From positions 1,984,001 to 2,048,000 of the forward strand of contig OZ245738.1 in NCBI GenBank assembly GCA_965227265.1: a DNA stretch of 64,000 bases, given 5' to 3'. Source of the stretch: UBA2336 sp965227265 (GTDB taxonomy: Bacteria; Bacteroidota; Bacteroidia; Cytophagales; Cyclobacteriaceae). This document shows positions 16,926-24,604 of the stretch, one piece after another (position 1 is the stretch's first letter; every line of letters starts with the position of its first letter). Made by a program: the position numbers and the translations under genes. A model generated the notes under the pieces. The model was not told where the DNA came from. It saw only the letters and a list, made by a program, of their open reading frames with translations, and did no database searches.

Positions 16926-17738
16926 ATGAAAAAAATCCTTTGCATAATTGTGCTTGTCCTAAGCACAGTGTCTGCTTTCGCACAACTTTACGTGCGCGGA
17001 AATATCGGTTACAACCTGCCTGCGAATTCAGAGAGAATTGGAATCGATTCCAAGGAGCATTATAATAATGAAACCGATGAATATGAGGAATCCTATAAAT
17101 CCGTTTATGGAAGCTTTGGAAGCGGAATATCAGTTCAGTTGGGCCTTGGCGGTTCAATCAATGAGGTATTGGGGTATGATGTAGAAGTGGGATACCTGGC
17201 AGGCAAAAAGAATTCTTTCAGCGAAACCTATTCAGATGAGGATTACATGGAAAAATCCACAACAGAAATATCCTCCGGTTCTTTTCAACTAGCACCTTCA
17301 CTAACCTTTACGTCAGGAACAGGTAAACTTAGACCCTATACACGTATAGGACCCGTTATCGCATTAACAAAGTTAAAAAATGAAAACACTCAGATTGATA
17401 CGTTTGACGATATCAAACAAGTTTATGAGTTTGAACTAACGGGTGGAATGAGTGTCGGATTCAAAGGAGTTTTGGGTCTTACTTTTAATAGCGATAAAAA
17501 ATTACAATTCTTTAGCGAAATCAGTTTTATCAGCATGTCATACGCTCCTAAAGAAGGAGAAATTACAGCCTATACCGCGAATGGAGAAAATGTATTGAGT
17601 AGCATTCCAAAAGAGCAAAGAAAAGTAAAATTTAAGGATAAAATTGATTCTGACGATGAGGGAAATTTTGATCTTCGCGACAAATACTCCATGGGAAGTA
17701 TTGGCATCCAGGCGGGTATTAAGTACGTACTAAAGTAA
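16926..17738 (+). CDS. Outer-membrane beta-barrel protein
   Basis: A Sec signal peptide (about residues 1-20, ending VSAFAQ) is followed by a Gly- and aromatic-rich sequence with alternating polar and hydrophobic residues. Examples are GSGISVQLGLGGSINEVLGY, LRPYTRIGPVIALTK and MSVGFKGVLGLTF. It ends YSMGSIGIQAGIKYVLK, with the C-terminal beta-strand signal usual for small barrels. At 270 residues it probably forms an 8- to 10-stranded barrel. No specific function can be given. It ends two bases from the convergent DUF1287 gene. Confidence 0.8.
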   Translation: MKKILCIIVLVLSTVSAFAQLYVRGNIGYNLPANSERIGIDSKEHYNNETDEYEESYKSVYGSFGSGISVQLGLGGSINEVLGYDVEVGYLAGKKNSFSETYSDEDYMEKSTTEISSGSFQLAPSLTFTSGTGKLRPYTRIGPVIALTKLKNENTQIDTFDDIKQVYEFELTGGMSVGFKGVLGLTFNSDKKLQFFSEISFISMSYAPKEGEITAYTANGENVLSSIPKEQRKVKFKDKIDSDDEGNFDLRDKYSMGSIGIQAGIKYVLK

Positions 17739-17740
17739 GT

Positions 17741-18334
17741 TCACTTCTTACCAGAATAAGTGTAGTGCCCTATAATTGTATACGAAAATAATACGTCTTC
17801 TATCACCTGACCGGTACCGATATTATGAACGATCATATGTCGTTTTCCGTCAGGTGATTTTTTATCTACAACAATGCCAATATGATTGATCCCGCCTGTA
17901 AGATTCCACGCTACTATGTCACCGGATAGATAATCATCCGAAACAGTGCTGATTTTCTTAACAGTACCAAAACGACTAAAATATTTCATCAAATTAGGAA
18001 CACGCCTGTGATCGATGTTTTTATCGGTTGATTTCAAACCCCAATCTTTCGGATACTGACTGAAGTTTGCTTTCATATCTTCATGAACTTCTTTTTGAAG
18101 ATCAATTCCTACTTTCCGGTAAGCCCGGATAATAACATCCGTGCAAACCCCTTTATCTGCCGGCACATCACCATTTGGGTAAGGAATCGAAAAGTATTGT
18201 GGATCATACTCAACTTTCTGTAGCGTCAGTGATATCGCAGCATCGGAAAGCTTTTTTGCAAAATCAGTCTGCGCAAACGCGGTTGACTGAACAATAGCAA
18301 CAAAAACAATTAGTAAGAACCTTCTTATGGTCAT
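17741..18334 (-). CDS. DUF1287 protein, predicted exported NlpC/P60-like hydrolase
   Basis: The 197-residue protein has a signal peptide (about 1-21, cut after STAFA) and then the DUF1287 domain. A likely nucleophile is Cys64 in GVCTDVIIRAYR. The other active-site residues are probably His in INHIGIVVD and His in HMIVHNIG. This matches the Cys-His-His arrangement of NlpC/P60-like peptidases, so an envelope peptide substrate is plausible, but none is proven. Its ATG overlaps the surE stop (ATGA), and it is the last gene of the dnaG-ribBA-surE operon. Confidence 0.88.
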   Translation of the reverse strand: MTIRRFLLIVFVAIVQSTAFAQTDFAKKLSDAAISLTLQKVEYDPQYFSIPYPNGDVPADKGVCTDVIIRAYRKVGIDLQKEVHEDMKANFSQYPKDWGLKSTDKNIDHRRVPNLMKYFSRFGTVKKISTVSDDYLSGDIVAWNLTGGINHIGIVVDKKSPDGKRHMIVHNIGTGQVIEDVLFSYTIIGHYTYSGKK

Positions 18335-19113
18335 TGATTAAGAATTTCCCAATCTTCATTGAGTATCGGAAGTGCTGAATAGGCGGTAAGATCGAACTGA
18401 CAAGGAACTATCGAAACATAATTGTTCGCAATTGCCCACTCGTCATTATCCTCACCTTTATCGAAGTTAACAAAGCTGCCGGTCATCCAATAATATTTAC
18501 GGCCATTGGGATCAATGCGTTCAAGAAATTCTTCAACCCATTTTGCGTTTGCCTGGCGGCAGATGCGAATTCCCTTTATGGATTCATCCCGTTTTGGCGG
18601 GAAGTTTACGTTGAGCGCTACACCTTTCTGCAGGCCTTTATCTAAAACTTGTTTTGTGATCTTGTAAATGTATTCTTCGATGTGCGAAAATTCTGCTTCG
18701 TGCGAAAAATCGCACAAGGAAAATCCAATAGCCGGTGTTCCTTCAATGGCACCTTCAATGGCGGCTGACATGGTTCCTGAATATAAAACACTGATGGAAG
18801 TATTACTCCCATGATTAACACCGCTTACTACAACATCAGGTTGTACCTTATCTCTTAACACGAAATGCCGGGCCATCTTCACACAGTCTGCAGGGGTGCC
18901 AGAACATTCATACGCTTTTACACCTTCAAAGATAAAACTCTCAGTTAGGCGCAGCGTCTCCCCAACCGTAATCGCATGACCCTTACCGGATTGCGGGCTA
19001 TCCGGAGCTACCACCAGCACATCACCCAATCTTTTCATAACATTAACAAGCGTGCGTATTCCTTTCGATGTAATGCCATCATCGTTGGAAACCAGAATCA
19101 GGGGACGTTTCAT
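18331..19113 (-). CDS. surE: 5'/3'-nucleotidase SurE
   Basis: SurE removes phosphate from nucleoside monophosphates and is tied to stationary-phase survival. The metal-binding N-terminus LVSNDDGITSKGI carries Asp11-Asp12. The other conserved blocks are VVAPDSPQSGKGHAIT, ECSGTPADCVK and VVSGVNHGSNTSISVLYSGT. The length of 260 residues is typical. The ATG directly follows the stop codon of the hypothetical gene upstream, and its own stop overlaps the DUF1287 start, so translation is probably coupled along the operon. Confidence 0.96.
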   Translation of the reverse strand: MKRPLILVSNDDGITSKGIRTLVNVMKRLGDVLVVAPDSPQSGKGHAITVGETLRLTESFIFEGVKAYECSGTPADCVKMARHFVLRDKVQPDVVVSGVNHGSNTSISVLYSGTMSAAIEGAIEGTPAIGFSLCDFSHEAEFSHIEEYIYKITKQVLDKGLQKGVALNVNFPPKRDESIKGIRICRQANAKWVEEFLERIDPNGRKYYWMTGSFVNFDKGEDNDEWAIANNYVSIVPCQFDLTAYSALPILNEDWEILNQ

Positions 19114-19719
19114 TTATTTTTTAAAAAGCGAATTATAATATTTAATGATTTTTGAAAGATCTTGTTTCTCATCAAGTCTTAGCCGGTTGTCTTTCATAAA
19201 ATCATTTATGTTATCAGCATATTTTCCCAAAAGCTGCATAACATCTGATTTCCTGGTGCTGAAATCAACGATATCTCCATTCTCTTTCAGCATGTAGTAT
19301 TTAGTAACCAATACTGTTCGAGAATAGGTACCTCCATAATAATAAGAGCTTGTTGATTGATTTTCAAGGCGCTCCCGGGATAATACTGTCAACTTACCTT
19401 CCGCGATAAGCTCAAAAAATATAGGAGTGCGGTAACCCGAAGCAGTATTGTAAGGCAATGAATAAAACTGACGATACTGATCAATCGTTCTGTCAAATAT
19501 TTCACAGAACAAAACTTTCCTTGCCGTTAACGCATCTACGGTTCCTTTTTTATCCGTGAATTGAATAAGGTCCTGTTGTAAATCATATTTTACCTGACCG
19601 CGCAACGTATCACCCGTTTCAAGTACTATCCTGCCTTCATGCCAAAGCTCAAACGCCCACTGTGCCGAAGCACAAAACGTTATTCCTAAAAATATTAAGC
19701 AAAGAAGGAATTTTCTCAT
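19114..19719 (-). CDS. Hypothetical exported protein
   Basis: I do not recognise a family. The 201-residue product has a Sec signal peptide (about residues 1-19, FLGITFCASAQ). Its mature part is mixed beta/alpha. It opens with GRIVLETGDTLRGQVKYD, a pattern seen in many uncharacterised Bacteroidota exported proteins, and a Tyr/Ser-rich loop (STSSYYYGGTYSRT) sits in the middle. The ATG overlaps the ribBA stop (TAATG), and the stop codon directly abuts the surE start, so it is a true operon member. Confidence 0.75.
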   Translation of the reverse strand: MRKFLLCLIFLGITFCASAQWAFELWHEGRIVLETGDTLRGQVKYDLQQDLIQFTDKKGTVDALTARKVLFCEIFDRTIDQYRQFYSLPYNTASGYRTPIFFELIAEGKLTVLSRERLENQSTSSYYYGGTYSRTVLVTKYYMLKENGDIVDFSTRKSDVMQLLGKYADNINDFMKDNRLRLDEKQDLSKIIKYYNSLFKK

Positions 19720-20936
19720 TATGACTTTAAAATACTATGGCCAAGCTTATCACGTTTGGTACGCAAATATGTTTCATTGTGCGGATTAGGCACAACTTCA
19801 ATTGAGACATTTTCAACAATTTCCAGGCCATAACCCATGAGGCCAACGCGTTTCTTAGGATTATTGGTCATGAGCCTGATTTTGGTAATCCCAAGATCCC
19901 GCAGAATTTGAGCGCCCACACCATAATCGCGCTCATCCATATCAAAGCCGAGCTGGATGTTAGCCTCCACGGTATCCAAGCCTTGTTCCTGAAGCTTGTA
20001 CGCTCTTAATTTATTAAGAAGTCCAATTCCCCGGCCTTCTTGTTTCATATACAATACAACTCCCTTTCCTTCACGGTCAACCATTTCCATCGCATGATGT
20101 AGTTGTGGCCCGCAATCGCATCGGCACGATCCAAAGATATCCCCGGTAACGCACGATGAGTGTACACGCACCAGAACAGGCTCGTCTTTTTCCCAAGTTC
20201 CTCTAACGAGTGCAAGATGAGTCTCTTGTGTGTTGGTTTGCTGATAGGCTGATAGCTTAAAATGACCATACTCGGTCGGCATATCCACCTCAACTTCTTT
20301 GCTGATGAGTGTTTCTTTCTTTATCCGGTACTCGACAAGGTCTTTAATAGAAACGAGTTTGAGATTAAAGCGCTTCGCAACGTGTACAAGATCCGGAAGT
20401 CGAGCCATCGAGCCGTCTTCATTCATGATCTCAACCAAAACACCTGCGGGCTTAAACCCGGCAAGTCGTGCAAAGTCAATGGATGCTTCTGTATGACCTG
20501 TTCTGCGAAGTACTCCACCACGTTTTGCTTTCAATGGAAAAATATGACCGGGTCTTCCAAGATCTTCCGGCTTTGTTTCCGGATCAGCTAACGCACGAAT
20601 TGTTTTGAAACGATCGTGAGCTGAAATGCCCGTAGTACAGCCGTGACCAATCAAATCAACGGAGACTGTGAATGGTGTTTCAAAAGTTGCCGTGTTTTTT
20701 CCTACCATTAATTCAAGACCAAGTTCTTCACAACGATCTTCAATCAAGGGCGCACAAATCAAACCTCGGCCGTGAGTTGCCATGAAGTTTACAATTTCCG
20801 GAGTGATGCATTCTGCCGCGCAGACGAAATCACCTTCGTTTTCACGATCTTCATCATCTACCACGATAATTACTTTGCCATTCTTAATATCTTCAATGGC
20901 TTCTTCTATCGTATTTAAAACTATTTTTTCGCTCAT
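19719..20936 (-). CDS. ribBA: Bifunctional DHBP synthase / GTP cyclohydrolase II
   Basis: This protein makes both starting compounds of riboflavin. The N-terminal half (about 1-205) forms 3,4-dihydroxy-2-butanone 4-phosphate from ribulose 5-phosphate, with the metal-binding DDEDRENEGDFVCAAE and GHTEASIDFARLAG. The C-terminal half (about 206-405) opens the GTP ring. Its three zinc cysteines are in SCVTGDIFGSCRCDCGPQL, and its active-site block is YMKQEGRGIGLLNKLRAYKL. Both active sites look intact. It lies 26 bases after dnaG on the same strand. Confidence 0.96.
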   Translation of the reverse strand: MSEKIVLNTIEEAIEDIKNGKVIIVVDDEDRENEGDFVCAAECITPEIVNFMATHGRGLICAPLIEDRCEELGLELMVGKNTATFETPFTVSVDLIGHGCTTGISAHDRFKTIRALADPETKPEDLGRPGHIFPLKAKRGGVLRRTGHTEASIDFARLAGFKPAGVLVEIMNEDGSMARLPDLVHVAKRFNLKLVSIKDLVEYRIKKETLISKEVEVDMPTEYGHFKLSAYQQTNTQETHLALVRGTWEKDEPVLVRVHSSCVTGDIFGSCRCDCGPQLHHAMEMVDREGKGVVLYMKQEGRGIGLLNKLRAYKLQEQGLDTVEANIQLGFDMDERDYGVGAQILRDLGITKIRLMTNNPKKRVGLMGYGLEIVENVSIEVVPNPHNETYLRTKRDKLGHSILKS

Positions 20937-20962
20937 ATTTCTGGGGAACTATACAAACAACA

Positions 20963-22915
20963 TTATTGATCTTGAAATTGTTTCACGCCTGGCAGTACAA
21001 TTCGGCCCAGGCTGGTCGCAATCTCATTTTTATATCCATCAAGCGTTGCCTGAATGTCAATCATTTCATTTTGTTCATTTTCAGTTTTAAGCTCTTTCGC
21101 TTTTTGAAGATTGTCGTATAGCATTTTAAGAATAATACCGAGCTTCAATTGCATAATCACTTTTACCGAAGATTGCTCAAGGAGGTATTCATCTCCGATA
21201 AGAATATGATGTTTTTTCCAGCCTTCGCTGATAAAGTATTTCTGTACCAAAAATCCCGAAACATAAGAAGCTGTTCCAGGCGTTAACGCACGGAGGAAAT
21301 CATTTGCCTTAACTGAATTACCTTTGGCCACCTCCACTTTGTACTGGTCGACAATTTCCTGATGCATCGGATTCAAAAACTCAACGTCCTGCGATTCACG
21401 GAATAAGTATTCATACGCATACTCTCCTTCTGCCGTGCGGTAATGCCCCTGATTGATTAGCACTTTAATGAACTCTTTCTCAAACAACGCAAGTGACTCT
21501 TCAGAAGAAAGCAGAAAAGATTTTGACAACGAATGAATCTCCGAAAGTGATGATGAAAGTCCATCGGCCACCTGACCTTGCGTACGTTCAGGTTTCGCTT
21601 CGTTTGTTTTTGTTGCAAGAAGTATCTTTTTTACTTCAATGCTTAACACGGATAGCGGAACTTCAAGCTTCTTACTGCATTCCTGTAAATAAACAGTGCG
21701 TTTAAGCGGATCAGGAATTGCCGTAACAGAAGTTAGAATATCACGAATTAGTTCTGCCTTCTTGATGGGATCTTTTGAAGCATCCGCAGTATATAGATCG
21801 ATCTTGAACGAAATAAAATCTTGCGTATGTTCTTTCAGGAATTTTACCAGTTCGCTGCTGCCGCGTTTCTTTGAAAAGCTGTCCGGATCTTCACCATCAG
21901 GCAACAAAACGATTCGAACATTCAAGCCGCCCTTCAGTACAAGATCAATTCCGCGTAACGCAGCTTTAATACCCGCAGCATCACCATCAAATAATACTGT
22001 AACATTTTCAGTAAACCTGCGCATGAGCTTGATCTGCTCTTCGGTTAACGCTGTACCAGATGACGCAACTACATTTTCAATTCCACTTTGGTGTAACGAG
22101 ATAACATCCGTGTAACCCTCCACCAAATAACAGAACTCGTGCTTACGGATTTCATTCTTCGCTTGGAACATTCCATAGAGCACATTACTCTTATGATAAA
22201 TATCTGTTTCAGGTGAGTTAATATATTTAGGCTGATCTTTTTCTTTGCCTAACATCCGCGCACCGAATGCAATTACTTTCCCGGAAAGATTATGTACCGG
22301 GAAAATCACGCGTCCGCGGAAGCGATCGTAGGTGTTGCCGTTCTCACGCTTAACAATCAAGCCAGCCTTTTCTAAAATATCCGGACTGTATCCAGCCTTT
22401 AATGAAACTTTTTCGAAACCATTCCATTCGTTCAGCGCATAGCCAAGCTCAAACTTCTCAATGTTTCGATCCGTAAACCCGCGCTCGCGAAAGTAGCTCA
22501 AGCCAATACTCTGACCTTCTTCGCTTTTGTGCAACAACTCCTTGAAATAATCTTTCGCATAGTTCATCACGATATAAAGACTATCGCGTTCACTTTGCGC
22601 AATAACATCTTTCTCAAGAACCTGATCTTCCTTTATTTCAACGCCATATTTTTTAGCCAGGAAACGTAGAGCTTCTGTATAGCTCATTCCCTCGTGTTCC
22701 ATCACAAAGGTTATGGCATCTCCGCCTTTCCCGCTACTGAAGTCCTTAAAAATTCCTTTGGTTGGAACTACATAAAACGAAGCTGTTTTTTCATTCGTAA
22801 ACGGGCTTAGTGCTTTGTAATTCTGCCCTGACCGCTTCAGGTTAATGAAGTCGCTTATCACATCTATAATGTCGATGCGGCTCTTAATTTCATCAATGGT
22901 ATTGCGGGAGATCAA
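20963..22915 (-). CDS. dnaG: DNA primase, zinc-finger ligands lost
   Basis: DnaG makes RNA primers at the replication fork. The 650-residue protein has the expected order. The N-terminal domain (about 1-100) is followed by the RNA polymerase/TOPRIM core (about 130-370), with FRGRVIFPVHNLSGKVIAFGAR, LVEGYTDVISLHQSG, SSGTALTEEQI and FDGDAAGIKAALRG. A helicase-interacting C-terminus ends the protein. The core motifs are intact. The N-terminal zinc-binding domain is odd: its fold is recognisable (NEKTASF, FKDFSSGKGGDAITFVMEHE), but the Cys-His-Cys-Cys ligands are replaced by Ser37, Thr40, Asp58 and Ser61. The gene heads the operon with ribBA. Confidence 0.94.
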   Translation of the reverse strand: MISRNTIDEIKSRIDIIDVISDFINLKRSGQNYKALSPFTNEKTASFYVVPTKGIFKDFSSGKGGDAITFVMEHEGMSYTEALRFLAKKYGVEIKEDQVLEKDVIAQSERDSLYIVMNYAKDYFKELLHKSEEGQSIGLSYFRERGFTDRNIEKFELGYALNEWNGFEKVSLKAGYSPDILEKAGLIVKRENGNTYDRFRGRVIFPVHNLSGKVIAFGARMLGKEKDQPKYINSPETDIYHKSNVLYGMFQAKNEIRKHEFCYLVEGYTDVISLHQSGIENVVASSGTALTEEQIKLMRRFTENVTVLFDGDAAGIKAALRGIDLVLKGGLNVRIVLLPDGEDPDSFSKKRGSSELVKFLKEHTQDFISFKIDLYTADASKDPIKKAELIRDILTSVTAIPDPLKRTVYLQECSKKLEVPLSVLSIEVKKILLATKTNEAKPERTQGQVADGLSSSLSEIHSLSKSFLLSSEESLALFEKEFIKVLINQGHYRTAEGEYAYEYLFRESQDVEFLNPMHQEIVDQYKVEVAKGNSVKANDFLRALTPGTASYVSGFLVQKYFISEGWKKHHILIGDEYLLEQSSVKVIMQLKLGIILKMLYDNLQKAKELKTENEQNEMIDIQATLDGYKNEIATSLGRIVLPGVKQFQDQ

Positions 22916-22971
22916 AGCGTGAAAAATAGTTCGTAGCGGTACCCAAAATTGGAACGCAAAGATACCGAATC

Positions 22972-23061
22972 GAGGTTAGAGGTTCGAAGTTCGAGGTCGA
23001 ATTTTAGTGAAATCCTCAAAATCGTGTGTTTTCGATCTTCGAATTTCGAACTTCCAACTTC
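22972..23061. repeat. Long imperfect palindrome between dnaG and the Mrp gene
   Basis: The left arm (22972-23000, with AGAGGTTCGAAGTTCGAGG) and the right arm (23032-23061, with CTTCGAATTTCGAACTTCC) are complementary at about 80 percent of positions, and about 30 bases lie between them. It sits between divergent genes, so it is not a terminator for either. It belongs to the TTCGAA-type low-complexity palindromes seen between genes here. Confidence 0.6.
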
Positions 23062-23078
23062 TAGCAATAATTTGCACC

Positions 23079-24170
23079 ATGAATTTTAGTGAAAAAGATG
23101 TTTTACAGGCCCTTTCGAAGGTTGAAGACCCCGACCTGAAACGCGACCTTGTAAGCCTCAACATGATCCGGGATGTTAAAGTCGAATCCGGAAAAGTAAG
23201 TTTTACTGTGGTACTTACAACCCCGGCTTGTCCCCTGAAAGAAAAGATTAAGCAGGATTGTCTGGATGCCGTTGAAGCTATCACAGGTGAAGGAATCGTG
23301 ATCGACATTACCATGACCTCTTCCGTAACAACATTGCGCTCAAATGCTCCGCTGTTGCCGGACGTAAAAAATATCATTGCCATTGCTTCCGGTAAAGGCG
23401 GTGTGGGTAAATCTACCGTTACGGCTAACCTCGCGGTTGCACTGGCAAAAAGCGGTGCAAAAGTCGGATTGATCGATGCTGACATTTACGGACCATCGGT
23501 TCCGACAATGTTTAATTGTGAGCATGAACAACCAGCCGTGCAACAAGTGAACGGCAAGAGCATGATTGTTCCGCTTGAGCAGTATGGTGTAAAACTTTTA
23601 TCCATTGGATTTCTTGCACCACCCGACAGCGCTATGATCTGGCGCGGACCGATGGCAAGCTCTGCCCTGAAACAATTTTTCAGTGATGCCTTATGGGGCG
23701 AACTTGATTACTTGTTTATTGATCTTCCTCCAGGGACGGGTGATATACATTTGACATTGGTACAAACTGTTCCGGTAACGGGTGCAGTGATCGTAACAAC
23801 ACCTCAAAAGGTTGCACTTGCAGATGCCAACAAAGGTCTGCTTATGTTTAAGCAACCTGCTATTAATGTTCCGGTATTGGGAGTTGTTGAAAACATGGCG
23901 TATTTCACTCCGGAAGAATTACCAGACAACAAGTACTACATCTTTGGTAAAGATGGCGGTAAAAAGCTGGCCGAAAAGCATGATGTTCCATTACTCGGAG
24001 AAATTCCATTAGTGCAGTCGATCCGCGAAAGCGGAGATTCAGGCCTGCCGGTTGTACTCAAGGACGGACCAATAAGCGAAGCCTTTATGACCTTGGCAGA
24101 AACATTGGCGAGGCACGTAGCCATCAGGAATGCCCAGCCCCAAACATTGAAAACCGTTTTAAACGCATAA
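23079..24170 (+). CDS. Mrp/NBP35-family ATP-binding protein (Fe-S carrier)
   Basis: Members of this family are P-loop ATPases that carry or insert Fe-S clusters. The N-terminal DUF59/MIP18-like domain (about 1-85) precedes the ATPase domain. The deviant Walker A is SGKGGVGKS at about residues 104-112, followed by GLIDADIYGPSVP and the DLPPGTGDIHLTL block. I chose the ATG at 23079. An in-frame ATG at 23007 would add 24 residues encoded by the palindromic repeat, and the protein from 23079 starts as homologues do. The C-terminal CxxC of many Mrp proteins is absent here (MAYFTPEELPDNKYYIFG). The length is 363 residues. A NifU-domain gene follows. Confidence 0.9.
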   Translation: MNFSEKDVLQALSKVEDPDLKRDLVSLNMIRDVKVESGKVSFTVVLTTPACPLKEKIKQDCLDAVEAITGEGIVIDITMTSSVTTLRSNAPLLPDVKNIIAIASGKGGVGKSTVTANLAVALAKSGAKVGLIDADIYGPSVPTMFNCEHEQPAVQQVNGKSMIVPLEQYGVKLLSIGFLAPPDSAMIWRGPMASSALKQFFSDALWGELDYLFIDLPPGTGDIHLTLVQTVPVTGAVIVTTPQKVALADANKGLLMFKQPAINVPVLGVVENMAYFTPEELPDNKYYIFGKDGGKKLAEKHDVPLLGEIPLVQSIRESGDSGLPVVLKDGPISEAFMTLAETLARHVAIRNAQPQTLKTVLNA

Positions 24171-24224
24171 CGAAACATTCCTTCGAAGGGTATTTTTTAT
24201 AGTTAAAGTTACCCCTCTAAATGT

Positions 24225-24232
24225 TACATTTG
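24225..24232 (+). promoter_or_regulatory. Possible -7 box before the NifU-domain gene
   Basis: TACATTTG fits the TAnnTTTG consensus and lies 25 bases before the ATG. A clear TTG at the -33 position is missing, so it may be a weak promoter or a chance match. The gene may also be read from the Mrp promoter upstream. Confidence 0.35.
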
Positions 24233-24257
24233 TATTGAGAAATCTAAGCCAGCAACC

Positions 24258-24518
24258 ATGAATACCTCCACCGTTGAAGACCTCACCCAGCGCATTGAAG
24301 CTTCTCTTGATTCTATTCGTCCTTACCTAGAGGCTGATGGTGGAAATGTAAAGATCTTTCAGATCACCAGCGATAATGTTGTTAAGCTTGAATTTGTCGG
24401 TGCATGCGGTACCTGCCCGATGAGTACAATGACTTTTAAAGCTGGTGTTGAAGAAGCTATTAAAAAAGCAGTACCTGAAATCACTCGAATTGAAGTGATT
24501 AACCTGCATGTCAACTAA
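24258..24518 (+). CDS. NifU C-terminal-domain Fe-S scaffold protein
   Basis: This small protein (86 residues) consists of a single NifU-like domain. It has the conserved LRPYLEADGGN-type stretch (IRPYLEADGGNVKIF) and the cluster-binding CxxC with Cys50 and Cys53 in GACGTCPMSTMTFKAGVE. It is expected to bind a bridging Fe-S cluster as a dimer and pass it on. Its position 87 bases after the Mrp-type ATPase suggests that the two work together in cluster assembly or delivery. Confidence 0.93.
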   Translation: MNTSTVEDLTQRIEASLDSIRPYLEADGGNVKIFQITSDNVVKLEFVGACGTCPMSTMTFKAGVEEAIKKAVPEITRIEVINLHVN

Positions 24519-24604
24519 AGTTGATTTACGTGGATTGTTCTCCTGGAAAGTCTGTATACTAAGCCAGTATCCATTTTCGTTTTGAATCTGATCTAGTTGG
24601 GTCT

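Noticed and set aside
21696..22115. Plus-strand open frame of 139 codons over dnaG
   Set aside because: It lies wholly across the TOPRIM core of dnaG and looks like a reverse-complement shadow with no start signal.
23007..23078. N-terminal extension of the Mrp-type protein from an upstream ATG
   Set aside because: The 24 extra residues come from a palindromic repeat and do not resemble the family. The ATG at 23079 gives the usual N-terminus.
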